Shown here one piece after another: positions 9,831 to 19,312 of a stretch of DNA of 52,131 nt (position 1 is the stretch's first letter; each line of letters starts with the position of its first letter). Source of the stretch: Neomegalonema sp. (lineage in GTDB: Bacteria; Pseudomonadota; Alphaproteobacteria; Rhodobacterales; Rhodobacteraceae); the NCBI GenBank assembly GCA_022760435.1, contig JALEFY010000002.1:1-52131 (forward strand). The letters are read 5' to 3'. The notes beneath the pieces are model-generated. The model had not been told where the DNA came from. It worked only from the letters and a program-made list of their open reading frames with translations, and searched no databases. Position numbers and translations under genes: made by a program.

Positions 9831-10733
9831 TTACTCTGCCGCCTTCTCCAAACGCTTTGCTTCATCCCAAAGTGCGTCCATCGCTGCAAGGTCCACATCG
9901 GAAAATTCTTTGCCCTGCGCGCGCAACTGATCCTCGATATAGGCAAACCGCCGCACGAATTTCGCATTCGCCCGGCGCAGCGCCGCTTCGGGATCGACCT
10001 TCATCCAGCGAGAGAGATTGGCGGCGACAAACAGAAGATCGCCCATTTCCTCTTCCAGCCGTTCCTGAGCCTCGCCCGCCTGCCGAGCCTCCCGCAGCTC
10101 CTGTGCTTCCTCGACCAGCTTTTCGAGCACATCATCAATCTGCGGCCAGTCAAACCCGACCCGAGCCGCTTTCTTTTGCAGCTTGTAGGCACGGGTGAGG
10201 GCGGGCAGGGGGGCGGGCACATCATCGAGCACCCGAGGAGCTGCCACTTCCTCCTCGCCGCGTTCGATCCGGCGCAGGGCTTTTTCCTCAGCCTTTATCG
10301 CTTCCCAATCCGCATGATCGGCATCGCCAAAGACATGCGGATGGCGACGGATCATTTTGGTGACGATGCCCGCCACCACATCATCGAAATCGAATTGCCC
10401 GCGCTCTTCGGCCATCCGCGCGTGAAAGACGACCTGTAACAGCAGATCACCCAGCTCATCGCGCAGATCCCCCATATCTTCACGCTCGATCGCATCGACG
10501 ACTTCATAGGCCTCTTCGATGCAATATTTCGCGATGCTCGCGTGATCCTGCACGACATCCCAAGGGCAGCCGGATTGTGGATCGCGCAATGCGCGCATGA
10601 CATCGACCAGCGCTGCCGCCGACCCCTTGGTCGCTGCTCCCTTGACTACCGCTCCCTCGGCCTTCGTTGTTTCCGGATCCGTGCCAGTCTTACCCAAGGC
10701 CAATCCTCCCCAATGCCAGGTTTCCCCAATCAC
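9831..10733 (-). CDS. mazG: Nucleoside triphosphate pyrophosphohydrolase MazG
   Basis: A tandem-domain all-alpha NTP pyrophosphatase. The first MazG domain carries GCPWD and the metal-binding pattern IEEAYEVVDAIE followed by LRDELGDLLLQVVFHA. The second carries LVEEAQELREA and EEMGDLLFVAANLSRW. It hydrolyses (d)NTPs to NMPs and pyrophosphate, a house-cleaning role. The longest frame starts with GTG at 10733, but a perfect GGAGG (10705-10709) sits 7 bases before a TTG at 10697. The true start may therefore be that TTG, 12 codons further in. Residues before VDVMRALRDP are a low-complexity Lys/Ala/Thr leader. It is part of a leftward run hfq-hflX-mazG-fur. Confidence 0.92.
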   Translation of the reverse strand: MIGETWHWGGLALGKTGTDPETTKAEGAVVKGAATKGSAAALVDVMRALRDPQSGCPWDVVQDHASIAKYCIEEAYEVVDAIEREDMGDLRDELGDLLLQVVFHARMAEERGQFDFDDVVAGIVTKMIRRHPHVFGDADHADWEAIKAEEKALRRIERGEEEVAAPRVLDDVPAPLPALTRAYKLQKKAARVGFDWPQIDDVLEKLVEEAQELREARQAGEAQERLEEEMGDLLFVAANLSRWMKVDPEAALRRANAKFVRRFAYIEDQLRAQGKEFSDVDLAAMDALWDEAKRLEKAAE

Positions 10734-10772
10734 GATTATGTTAAATATCGGCCTTCAGAAGCCCGTCGTGGC

Positions 10773-12071
10773 TCAACCGGCCTCCTGCGCCGCCGGATAC
10801 GGATCCAGAGCCCGAAAGCTCTTTTCAAAATGCCCACGATCCTGCTCGTTCATCTCAAGGCGTAGCTCGATCACACCATCCAGATCGCGCCGCTCGACAA
10901 CGCAGCCCTGACGATAGAGCCAGGCAAGCGCAGCGCCTTCCGACGCAGGCAGACGCAAAGAGTAGCGCCGAGCATCCTGCCGCAAATGCCGGTCGATCAT
11001 CTCAAGCAAAGCATCGGTCCCGGCCCCGGTATGCGCAGAGATCGCCACAGCATTCTCACGACGCGCGGTCTCATTCATCACCCAGGTTCGGGTATCGTCA
11101 TCGAGAAGATCGATCTTGTTGCGCGCCTCGATGATCTCTTCGCGCGCCGCCTCATTGATCCCCAGTTCGCCCAGGACCTTCAGCACATCGGCATTCTGCG
11201 CATCACTATCCGGATTGGCGACATCGCGCACATGCACGATGGCATCCGCCGCGAGCACCTCCTCCAGCGTTGCCCGGAACGCAGCCACCAGCAAAGTCGG
11301 CAGATCCGAGACGAAACCAACCGTATCCGAAAGAATGATCTTCTTGCCCGAAGGCAATTCCAGCGCCCGCATCGTCGGATCGAGCGTGGCAAAGAGCATG
11401 TCTTCGGCCAGCACTTCCGCTTTTGTCAACTTGTTGAAAAGCGTCGACTTTCCAGCATTGGTGTAGCCCACCAGCGCGACGATCGGATATGGGATTTTCT
11501 TGCGAGCAGCCCGGTGCAGCTCACGCGTGCGCACCACCTTTTCCAGCCGCTTCTTCAGCAAGGCGATCCGATCGCGCAGCATCCGCCTATCCGCCTCGAT
11601 CTGCGTCTCACCCGGACCACCCATGAAGCCGACGCCGCCGCGCTGGCGCTCAAGGTGCGTCCAACTGCGTACAAGCCGCCCTTTCTGGTATTCGAGATGC
11701 GCAAGCTCTACCTGCAACTCCCCCTCTCGGGTGGCAGCACGCTCGCCAAAGATCTCCAGGATGAGCGCGGTACGATCGAGCACCTTGAGCTTCCATTCGC
11801 GCTCAAGGTTACGTTGCTGGATGGGCGACAGCACGCCATCAACGATCACAAGATCGATCTGCGCGGCCTCGAACCGCGCCCCGAGGTCATGAACCTTCCC
11901 CGGTCCGATCAGCGTCGCTGCGCGGGCGACAGGCGTTCGCACCAGCTCGCTACCGATAACTTCGAGATCCAATGCCGCTGTCAGTGCGACAGCTTCATCC
12001 AGACGACTCTGTTCGGTGCGCCCTTGCGGGTCCGTATTCAAAACAGGTCGAATAACAAAAACGCGGTCCAA
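10773..12071 (-). CDS. hflX: Ribosome-associated GTPase HflX
   Basis: A 432-residue GTPase. The N-terminal HflX domain contains VRTPVARAATLIGPGKV and the glycine-rich GGVGFMGGPGETQIEADRR. The G domain has G1 GYTNAGKST, G3 LSDTVGFVSDLP and G4 NKIDLL. HflX binds ribosomes and helps split stalled or stressed ones. It starts with TTG at 12071 behind a GAGGA site; no in-frame ATG fits better, since the protein begins at the family's usual place. It lies 28 bases after hfq, the classical hfq-hflX pairing. Confidence 0.95.
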   Translation of the reverse strand: MDRVFVIRPVLNTDPQGRTEQSRLDEAVALTAALDLEVIGSELVRTPVARAATLIGPGKVHDLGARFEAAQIDLVIVDGVLSPIQQRNLEREWKLKVLDRTALILEIFGERAATREGELQVELAHLEYQKGRLVRSWTHLERQRGGVGFMGGPGETQIEADRRMLRDRIALLKKRLEKVVRTRELHRAARKKIPYPIVALVGYTNAGKSTLFNKLTKAEVLAEDMLFATLDPTMRALELPSGKKIILSDTVGFVSDLPTLLVAAFRATLEEVLAADAIVHVRDVANPDSDAQNADVLKVLGELGINEAAREEIIEARNKIDLLDDDTRTWVMNETARRENAVAISAHTGAGTDALLEMIDRHLRQDARRYSLRLPASEGAALAWLYRQGCVVERRDLDGVIELRLEMNEQDRGHFEKSFRALDPYPAAQEAG

Positions 12072-12099
12072 AGGTCCTCACGCGGCTAGAGCCGAGCGA

Positions 12100-12348
12100 T
12101 CAGCGCCCCGTCTGCGCCTCATCCCCTTCATACAAGGAAATCGGCTGCGCGGGCATGATCGTCGAAATGGCATGCTTGTAAACCAGTTGCGACTGACCGT
12201 CTCTGCGTAAAAGCACGCAAAAATTGTCAAACCAGGTGAGCACCCCTTGCAGCTTCACACCATTGACCAGAAACACCGTCACCGGGATCTTGTTCTTGCG
12301 CACATGGTTGAGGAATGCGTCTTGCAGGTTTTGCTTGTCAGAAGACAT
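12100..12348 (-). CDS. hfq: RNA chaperone Hfq
   Basis: An 82-residue Sm-like RNA chaperone that forms hexamers and pairs small RNAs with mRNAs. Sm1 is seen in [28 protein letters not shown] minus its first residues, and Sm2 in [12 protein letters not shown]. The usual N-terminal [13 protein letters not shown]-contact segment is present, and the C-terminal tail is short, as in other Alphaproteobacteria. The ATG at 12348 follows an A-rich, weak ribosome site (AAAGAAAAC). The gap to trkA upstream (12349-12492) probably holds its promoter. Confidence 0.97.
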   Translation of the reverse strand: MSSDKQNLQDAFLNHVRKNKIPVTVFLVNGVKLQGVLTWFDNFCVLLRRDGQSQLVYKHAISTIMPAQPISLYEGDEAQTGR

Positions 12349-12492
12349 GTTGTTTTCTTTGTCGCTTCTTTTCGTGCCTGATGGGCTCAGGTCTGTTGAT
12401 ATATATGGGTGCGAGCACGCCGTACCTACTAAACATAGCGCGTTCAATCGAGGCGCGACAGTGGAAAAACGTACAAACCCGCGCTTGGCTCT

Positions 12493-13857
12493 CTAGAAAA
12501 AGTCAATGCTCACCCGGAAGAGCGCTTCAACTTGCGGCACGGCAGGTTTCAGCGAGAAAATGACGACGAGGTCATCGGCCTCGATTCGAACATCCTGATG
12601 CGGCAGCAGAATTTCAGTGCCCTTCAGGACCGCGCAGATCAGGGCTCCTGGCGGCATATCGATCTCACGCAGGTTCTTTCCATGCAGTTGCGAGGTTTGC
12701 AGCACCTTGGCCTCGATCAACTCCCCTTCCCCATCGCGCAGCGCATAAAGTTCGCGAATACGCCCCCGGCGCACATGGCGCAAAATTGATGACACCGTTG
12801 TCGAGCGCGGGTTCACAAAGGCGTCGATGCCGAGAGGATCCGCCAACGGCGCAAGATTGGGGTCATTGGTCAGCGCAAGCCCCCGCTTGCTGCCAAGTTG
12901 CTTTCCCAGCGAGCAGGCCAGCACATTGACCTTGTCATCATCCGTCAGGGTGACGATGGCCTCTGTCTCCCCGACCCCCGCTTCCTCCAGAACCGTGCGG
13001 TCTAGCCCGTCACCATGGATTACGATGGTACGTTCAAGCACTTCGGCAGCATTCTCGGCCCGAGCGCGATTGCGCTCGATCAGCTTCGCCCGTTTGCCCT
13101 GCGCTTCAAGCAGCTCAGCCAGGTGCACCCCGATATTTCCGGCCCCGACCAGCACGACCCGGCGTACCGGCTCCGATTTCTGGTTGAAATGGTCCAGCGC
13201 CCGATCCACATCGCCTTGCCGCGCCACGAAATAAACCTCGTCACCGACAAAGAGCTGATCATCCGGCCGCGCCAGATGCAGCCTGCCGCCGCGCACATAG
13301 GCGCAAACCTTGATCTCCGAGAACAGCTCCGCGATATGCTTCAGCGGCGTGTTCACGATCGGGCATTCCTCGACGACCCGTGTCGCCAAAGCATGCAAGC
13401 GCCCACCCATGAAGAACGCCGAGTCAAATGTCGTCGGCGCACTCAACCGCCGAAGCATCACCTTGGCGACCTCCATTTCAGGGGAGATCGTCACATCAAT
13501 CGGCATGTGATCGGCCATGAACATATCGGTATATTGCGGCATCAGATACGCCTGAGAGCGGATCCGCGCGATCTTGCTCGGTACCTTGAACACCGTATGC
13601 GCGACCTGACAGGCCACCATATTCACTTCATCGGAATAGGTCGCCGCGATCAGCATATCCGCGTCCTGGGCATTCGCTTGCTCCAGGACCTGCGGATGCG
13701 AAGCATATCCGACAATCCCGCGCACATCGAGCGTGTCCGAGATCTTGCGAACGAGATCAGGTGAGACATCAATCACGACGACCTCATTGCCCTCCGAGGC
13801 AAGTTGACGCGAGATTTGATAGCCGACCTGCCCGGCCCCACAGACAATGATGCGCAT
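12493..13857 (-). CDS. trkA: Trk system potassium uptake regulatory protein TrkA
   Basis: A 454-residue cytoplasmic gating subunit with two tandem RCK modules. Each has a Rossmann NAD-binding half (IVCGAGQVGYQIS at 4-16 and VLVGAGNIGVHLAELL near 235) and a TrkA-C half (near 140-225 and 370-450). It would regulate a TrkH/TrkG potassium channel not present in the window. The position next to ntrX is typical in Alphaproteobacteria. It starts at ATG 13857. The gap of 127 bases to ntrX could hold a promoter. Confidence 0.95.
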   Translation of the reverse strand: MRIIVCGAGQVGYQISRQLASEGNEVVVIDVSPDLVRKISDTLDVRGIVGYASHPQVLEQANAQDADMLIAATYSDEVNMVACQVAHTVFKVPSKIARIRSQAYLMPQYTDMFMADHMPIDVTISPEMEVAKVMLRRLSAPTTFDSAFFMGGRLHALATRVVEECPIVNTPLKHIAELFSEIKVCAYVRGGRLHLARPDDQLFVGDEVYFVARQGDVDRALDHFNQKSEPVRRVVLVGAGNIGVHLAELLEAQGKRAKLIERNRARAENAAEVLERTIVIHGDGLDRTVLEEAGVGETEAIVTLTDDDKVNVLACSLGKQLGSKRGLALTNDPNLAPLADPLGIDAFVNPRSTTVSSILRHVRRGRIRELYALRDGEGELIEAKVLQTSQLHGKNLREIDMPPGALICAVLKGTEILLPHQDVRIEADDLVVIFSLKPAVPQVEALFRVSIDFF

Positions 13858-13984
13858 ATTTCCGCCACTCTACCCTGCAACCCGCCGGTGAGAGACCGGG
13901 CCCCTGCCCCGTCCCCTCAAGCCTGGATGCTTCTTTGCGTCATACACGAAAAATACGCGCATCGATATTGCCGAAACGCGAAGA

Positions 13985-15421
13985 TTAACCCTCGGATGAG
14001 GTTGTCTCGTCGGCTTCATCCGCGCGCACAGCCAATCGGGTCCCGCCCTTGCTGCTGGTAACGACGCCCAGGGATTTCAGCTTGCGATGCAGAGCAGAGC
14101 GCTCCATGCCCACAAACTCTGCGGTGCGCGAGATATTCCCGCCGAAGCGATTGATCTGTGCGATCAGATATTCGCGCTCAAACGCCTCGCGCGCCTCACG
14201 CAAAGGCAGGCTGACGAGAGACACATCGATCCCGCCCCCTCCCTGCTCAAATCCCCCGCCAGAGATCTCCGGCGGCAAGTCATCCGCACAGATCGCTTGC
14301 CCGCCGAGCCTTTCGGGTCCGGACAGGATCATCACCCGTTCAATGATGTTCTTGAGCTGGCGCACATTCCCGGGCCAGGCATAGGCTTGCAAAGCGGCGA
14401 TGGCGTCGGCACCAAAGGTGATCAGCGGCAACCCCTGCTCGCGCATCAACCGCTCGACGAAATGCTCGACAAGGGTCGGGATATCATCGCGGCGATCCGA
14501 GAGCGCAGGCACCTGGATCGGGACCACATTGAGCCGGTGATAAAGATCCTCGCGGAAATGCCCGCCCGCGATCTCGGTGAGGATATCGCGCGTCGTCGCA
14601 CTGACGATTCGCAGGTCCACCCTCACCTGATTGGCCCCGCCCACGCGGGTAAAGCTCTGATCGACCAGCACCCGCAAGATCTTCGATTGCGTCCCCATCG
14701 GCATGTCGGCGACTTCATCGAGGAAAAGCGTGCCGCCATGGGCACGCTCCATCAGCCCCGGCGTCACCACACCGTCGCGCTCCTCGCCAAAGAGCACCTG
14801 CTCCATGTTTTGCGGCTCGATCGTCGCGGAGTTGACCACGACAAACGGCGCCTCCGCCCGTTTGGAATTCGAGTGCAGGAACCGCGCGGCAATCTCCTTG
14901 CCCGCGCCCGAAGGACCAAAGAACATGATCCGCGACCCGGTCGGTGCCGCACGCAACAAAGCCTGGCGCAACATGGTGATCGGTTGGGATTTCCCGATCA
15001 TGTCGGCATGGCTGAACTCACGCGATTTGAGATCACTGTTCTCGCGGCGCAAACGCGATGCCTCCAGCGCGCGCGCCACCGTGACCAGCAGATAATCCAG
15101 CTTGAAGGGCTTCTCGATAAAGTCATACGCGCCCTGGCGGATCGCCGCGACGGCAACCTCGATATTGCCATGGCCACTAATGATCAGAACCGGAATATCG
15201 GGATTGTCGCGCTTTACGGTCTTGAGCACTTCGATCCCGTCCATCCGGCTGCCTTGCAGCCAGATATCGAGAATGATCAGATCCGGGCGCCGCTCATTGA
15301 TCTGGTCGAGCGCGGAATCGGCTGTATCGGCCATGCGGGTCGCATGACCCTCATCGACAAGAATGTCCCCCAGCAGGGTGCGAATATCCGGCTCGTCGTC
15401 AACAATGAGCACATCAGCCAT
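13985..15421 (-). CDS. ntrX: Response regulator NtrX (AAA+ domain without GAFTGA)
   Basis: A 478-residue regulator partnered with NtrY in nitrogen, redox and envelope control. The receiver domain (1-115) has the phosphoacceptor Asp52 in LIILDIWLQG and Lys104 in EKPFK. The AAA+ domain has Walker A GPSGAGKE (169-176), Walker B LFLDEV and RLNVVPIQVPAL. The C-terminal Fis-type helix-turn-helix has NISRTAEFVGMERSALHRKL. The loop that should carry GAFTGA reads FGEERDGVVTPGLMERAHGG (211-230), shorter and without that motif. Contact with sigma-54 is therefore unlikely. It follows ntrY by 11 bases. Confidence 0.95.
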   Translation of the reverse strand: MADVLIVDDEPDIRTLLGDILVDEGHATRMADTADSALDQINERRPDLIILDIWLQGSRMDGIEVLKTVKRDNPDIPVLIISGHGNIEVAVAAIRQGAYDFIEKPFKLDYLLVTVARALEASRLRRENSDLKSREFSHADMIGKSQPITMLRQALLRAAPTGSRIMFFGPSGAGKEIAARFLHSNSKRAEAPFVVVNSATIEPQNMEQVLFGEERDGVVTPGLMERAHGGTLFLDEVADMPMGTQSKILRVLVDQSFTRVGGANQVRVDLRIVSATTRDILTEIAGGHFREDLYHRLNVVPIQVPALSDRRDDIPTLVEHFVERLMREQGLPLITFGADAIAALQAYAWPGNVRQLKNIIERVMILSGPERLGGQAICADDLPPEISGGGFEQGGGGIDVSLVSLPLREAREAFEREYLIAQINRFGGNISRTAEFVGMERSALHRKLKSLGVVTSSKGGTRLAVRADEADETTSSEG

Positions 15422-15432
15422 AATCTTCTCCC

Positions 15433-17724
15433 TTATGCAGCGCCTCGCCGCACGTTCTGAGCGCTCCCCAGCACATCAGTGTCTTCCAGTGATTGAGCAA
15501 TCGGCAGGACGATCCGCGCACAAGCGCCGCGGCGCCCATCGGTGCCGAAAGGGTCTGCGTCGCACAGCGCAAATTCCCCCGAATGCTCCTCGATAATCTT
15601 CATGACCATCGCGAGGCCGAGCCCGGTTCCCTCTGCGCGGGTCGTCACATAAGGCTCCAGCAAGCGCAGACGGTCTTTCTCGGGCAGTCCGACGCCATTG
15701 TCTGAGACTTCGATCACAACGCGCTCATCGGCGGGTTTGATCGCGACCCGGATCATCGGCTTCTCGATCTCAATCCCCGCCAGCCGGGCCGAGACCATCG
15801 CATCGGCCGCGTTTTGCAGCAGATTGGTGAGAGCCTGCGTGATCTGCCCGCGATCGCATCGAATATACGCGCCCGCAGCCGCGTTCTGGATCGAATACTC
15901 AATCTGTGCCCGCGCCTCCTTTTGCAGCGACACGCATTCGCTGACGATATCGGCGAGTTTTTCATGTGCCATCGTTGGGGCCGGCAGTTTGGCGAATTTG
16001 ACGAAAGCATCGACCATGCGCCCGATATCGGCGGTCTGACGCACGATCGTCTCGGTATACCGCTCCAGCGTCGGCGCATCCTCGCCCAGCCGATCCGCGA
16101 ATTTGCGGCGCAAGCGCTCGGCAGCAAGCTGGATCGGGGTCAGAGGATTCTTGATCTCATGTGCGATGCGTCTGGCCACATCCCCCCAGGCTGCCATGCG
16201 CTGCGCGGCGACCAGATCGGTGAGGTCATCCACCGTCACCACATATCCGCTGACGCTCTTCCCCTCCGGGCCCCGTTGAAGCTGCGCGGAGATCCGTACA
16301 TTGATTTCCCGCTCGGCGCCCTTGCGCAGCAACCGCATCTGCGCCGACACCGCCCGCGTCGGCACCGCCTGGATCTGCGCGAACAGATGCGCGAGCTCCG
16401 GGACCAGGCTCTGGATCGCCTTGCCGATTGCCTGCTCGCTCGTGATGTCGAGCAAGCCTTCCGCCGAGCCATTCACCAGCCGCACATGGCCCTCGTCATC
16501 GAGCCCCACCACCCCGGCCGAAACCCCGGACAAGACCGCTTCGGTAAATTGGCGCCGAGCTTCGCTCGAGGCTTTCTCTGCCTCAAGAGCATCCTGCTTG
16601 CGTTTCACCTCGCTGGTCATCTGGTTGAAGGTCCGTGAGAGCAGCGCAATCTCATCATCGCCCCGCTCCTCCTTCACCCGCGCCACCAGATCGCCCGAGC
16701 CAACCCGCTGCGCTGCTTGCGCAAGCCGCCCGATCGGCTTTGCCAGGCGCTCGGCAAACCAGAGCCCGAAATAGATCGCGGCCATCAGGACGAGAACCAC
16801 AAAGCCCAGATAGAGCGCCGCGAATTGGGCGAGCCATTCCTCCCGGTTCTCCTCGAGCCGGTTGTAAAGCTGGGTGCCCTGCTCCGCGTTCTCCTGATAG
16901 CTGAGCACATCGCCATCAACGGGCCGCGTCACATACAGAAACGAGTCGAGAAATGCGTGGAGTTTGACCAGACCGCGCATCTCATTGATCACCGGATCCT
17001 CGCGGATCACCACTTCACGATCGAGTGCAGCGGTGAAATCCTCCAGCGGCGGCGGCGTGTATGTAAAGCGATAGGTATTCGCCCCGCGCGCAATGATCTC
17101 GCCCGAGGAGTTGACGACATAGATGTCCGAGAAATCCGACTCTTCCGTCATCCAACGCAAAAGGCGTTCAAACTCACGATTATCCGGGGTCAGAAAGCGC
17201 AGCGAGGCTTCCCGATTGATCCGCGAAGCCAATGACTCGGCCTTGCCCCGCATCGCCGCCCGATGCTCGACCGCATAGGCTTGCGCGACCGAGCTGGAGC
17301 TATGCACGATTGAGCGCATTTGCTGGCTGAACCAGGCCTCAAAACCAAGCTGGATCACCAGAAAGAAGAACAGCGCGGTCAGGATCGCCGGCGCTGCCGC
17401 AACTCCGGTGAAGAAAGCCACCATCCGGCCATGGAGCTTTGACCCCGCAGAGCCCGCGCGCCGGGCAATGATCAGCCGCGCAATCTGGATCCCGATCAAT
17501 GCGGTCAACGCCACGAGATACACGACATCCGCAAGGATCAGCGCCCGAAACCAGATCGAGCTTTGCACCTCGTGATTGGCGCCGGAGAGCAAGGCGTAGG
17601 TCGTCAGCGCCAGGACCGGACCAAGAACCGCAAGGGCCACCGCAGCCACAAAACTGCGCCGCTGTCGCAGCACCTTGCCGTGACGCTTGAGTGTTTTTCG
17701 CAGGGTCGAAGCGAATCCGGTCAT
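15433..17724 (-). CDS. ntrY: Membrane sensor histidine kinase NtrY
   Basis: A 763-residue kinase. Three membrane helices lie in the first ~120 residues, then a periplasmic region, a fourth helix (YLGFVVLVLMAAIYFGLW), HAMP (RLAKPIGRLAQAAQRVGSGD), a PAS-like segment (AGVVGLDDEGHVRLVNGSAE), the HisKA box with the phospho-His in RRIAHEIKNPLTPIQL, and the ATPase domain with NLLQNAADA, SDNGVGLP and GTGLGLAMV. Its partner is NtrX, encoded 11 bases downstream. The 110-base gap behind ntrC may let the pair be transcribed separately. Confidence 0.95.
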   Translation of the reverse strand: MTGFASTLRKTLKRHGKVLRQRRSFVAAVALAVLGPVLALTTYALLSGANHEVQSSIWFRALILADVVYLVALTALIGIQIARLIIARRAGSAGSKLHGRMVAFFTGVAAAPAILTALFFFLVIQLGFEAWFSQQMRSIVHSSSSVAQAYAVEHRAAMRGKAESLASRINREASLRFLTPDNREFERLLRWMTEESDFSDIYVVNSSGEIIARGANTYRFTYTPPPLEDFTAALDREVVIREDPVINEMRGLVKLHAFLDSFLYVTRPVDGDVLSYQENAEQGTQLYNRLEENREEWLAQFAALYLGFVVLVLMAAIYFGLWFAERLAKPIGRLAQAAQRVGSGDLVARVKEERGDDEIALLSRTFNQMTSEVKRKQDALEAEKASSEARRQFTEAVLSGVSAGVVGLDDEGHVRLVNGSAEGLLDITSEQAIGKAIQSLVPELAHLFAQIQAVPTRAVSAQMRLLRKGAEREINVRISAQLQRGPEGKSVSGYVVTVDDLTDLVAAQRMAAWGDVARRIAHEIKNPLTPIQLAAERLRRKFADRLGEDAPTLERYTETIVRQTADIGRMVDAFVKFAKLPAPTMAHEKLADIVSECVSLQKEARAQIEYSIQNAAAGAYIRCDRGQITQALTNLLQNAADAMVSARLAGIEIEKPMIRVAIKPADERVVIEVSDNGVGLPEKDRLRLLEPYVTTRAEGTGLGLAMVMKIIEEHSGEFALCDADPFGTDGRRGACARIVLPIAQSLEDTDVLGSAQNVRRGAA

Positions 17725-17834
17725 CGGTCCCCAGGTGGCGAAAACGGCAATACCGGATGCAAACCTGCGGTCGACCTCGAAATCAAGCGCGTCCTACGCG
17801 TCCCGAGGGCCACAACCCAAACATCTGTGTTGCC

Positions 17835-19286
17835 TCAATACACCACGTTCTTCCCGCGCGTGACCGGAATGTCAAGCTCGCGAATTTTTTTTCGCAATGT
17901 GTTTCGATTTATCCCGAGAACTTCGGCGGCCTTGACCTGATTCCCGCGGCAGGCATGCAAGGTGAGTGTGATCAGCGGATGTTCCAGTTCTCGCAGCACC
18001 CGATCATAGAGCCCCGGCGTCGGCGTGCCCGGTTCGTAATTGGCAAACATCTTCTTGAGATGCCGCTCGATCGCCTGGGTCATGCTCTCCTGCTCATCGA
18101 CAACCGGCATCGCCATCACCGGGCTTTGTGCGAATTCGGCCTCGACGGTATCCGCATCGATCGTGTCTTCGGGAGATAGAACGGCCAGCCGCCGGATCAG
18201 ATTTTCCAATTCCCGCACATTGCCCGGCCAATTATGCGCTTTCAGCGCTTCGAGCGCATCGCGTGAGATGCCCTTTTGCGGCAGCCCCTCATCAGCAGCC
18301 CGACGCAGGAAATAGCGCGCCAGATCAGGAATGTCGTCATAGCGCTCGCGCAAGGGCGGCAAGGTCAGCGGCACCACATTGAGCCGATAGAACAGATCCT
18401 CGCGAAACAGACCGGCCTTGATCAGCCGCCGCAAATCCTGATGCGTTGCTGCGATGATCCGGACATTGGTCTTGATCGGTTCTCGCCCGCCCACGGTGAC
18501 GAACTCGCCCTCCTGAAGAACCCGCAACAGGCGCGTCTGTGCTTCGAGCGGCATGTCTCCGATCTCATCGAGGAATAACGTCCCTCCCTGAGCGAGCTCG
18601 AACTTACCCTGACCGCGCTGAGTCGCGCCGGTAAACGCTCCCTTTTCATGGCCGAACAATTCGGATTCGATCAATTCCTTCGGGATCGCTGCCATATTCA
18701 CCGCAACGAAAGGCCCCTGCTTGCGGCGGCCAAAATCATGAAGCGCGCGGGCGACCAGCTCTTTCCCGGTCCCTGATTCGCCGGAGACCATCACCGTCAG
18801 ATCGGTCGGTGTGAGCCGCGCGATGACCCGATAAACATCCTGCATCGCGGCGGAACGCCCGATCAGCGGAAGCGCCTCGGCCTCCCCGTCCGGTTGCTCA
18901 GCGGAAGCGGTGCCGCTTTGCCCTGTCGCCAGCGCGCGCTCCACGGTGCTGATGACCTCTCGAAGGTCAAAGGGCTTGGGCAAATACTCATAAGCCCCGG
19001 CCTGCGCCGCCCGGATCGCGGTCATGACCGTGTTCTGCGCGCTCATCACGATGACCGGCAGATCCGGGCGCTTGCGCTTGATATTGGGGAGCAATTCGAT
19101 TCCGTCGCCATCGGGCATCATGACATCGGAGAGCACGATATCGCCCTCACCCGCTTCGATCCACTGCCACAGGATCGAAGCCGACCCGGTCGAGCGCACC
19201 CGATGCCCGGCTCTGGTGAGCGCCTGGCTCAGCACGGTGCGGATCGCCTTGTCGTCATCGGCCAGCAATACGATGCCCGAATTCAT
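17835..19286 (-). CDS. ntrC: Nitrogen regulatory response regulator NtrC (sigma-54 activator)
   Basis: A 483-residue enhancer-binding protein. The receiver domain has Asp54 ([11 protein letters not shown]), the AAA+ domain has Walker A GESGTGKE (169-176), the sigma-54 contact motif GAFTGA at 216-221 and Walker B LFLDEI, and the C-terminal Fis helix-turn-helix reads [20 protein letters not shown]. It activates nitrogen-scavenging genes when phosphorylated by NtrB. The start at ATG 19286 is chosen because it gives the usual N-terminus and follows GGGAGG; a longer frame exists upstream but overlaps ntrB. It lies 26 bases behind ntrB. Confidence 0.95.
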   Translation of the reverse strand: MNSGIVLLADDDKAIRTVLSQALTRAGHRVRSTGSASILWQWIEAGEGDIVLSDVMMPDGDGIELLPNIKRKRPDLPVIVMSAQNTVMTAIRAAQAGAYEYLPKPFDLREVISTVERALATGQSGTASAEQPDGEAEALPLIGRSAAMQDVYRVIARLTPTDLTVMVSGESGTGKELVARALHDFGRRKQGPFVAVNMAAIPKELIESELFGHEKGAFTGATQRGQGKFELAQGGTLFLDEIGDMPLEAQTRLLRVLQEGEFVTVGGREPIKTNVRIIAATHQDLRRLIKAGLFREDLFYRLNVVPLTLPPLRERYDDIPDLARYFLRRAADEGLPQKGISRDALEALKAHNWPGNVRELENLIRRLAVLSPEDTIDADTVEAEFAQSPVMAMPVVDEQESMTQAIERHLKKMFANYEPGTPTPGLYDRVLRELEHPLITLTLHACRGNQVKAAEVLGINRNTLRKKIRELDIPVTRGKNVVY

Positions 19287-19312
19287 GACGCCTCCCTGTT
19301 TTACTCTTGTTG

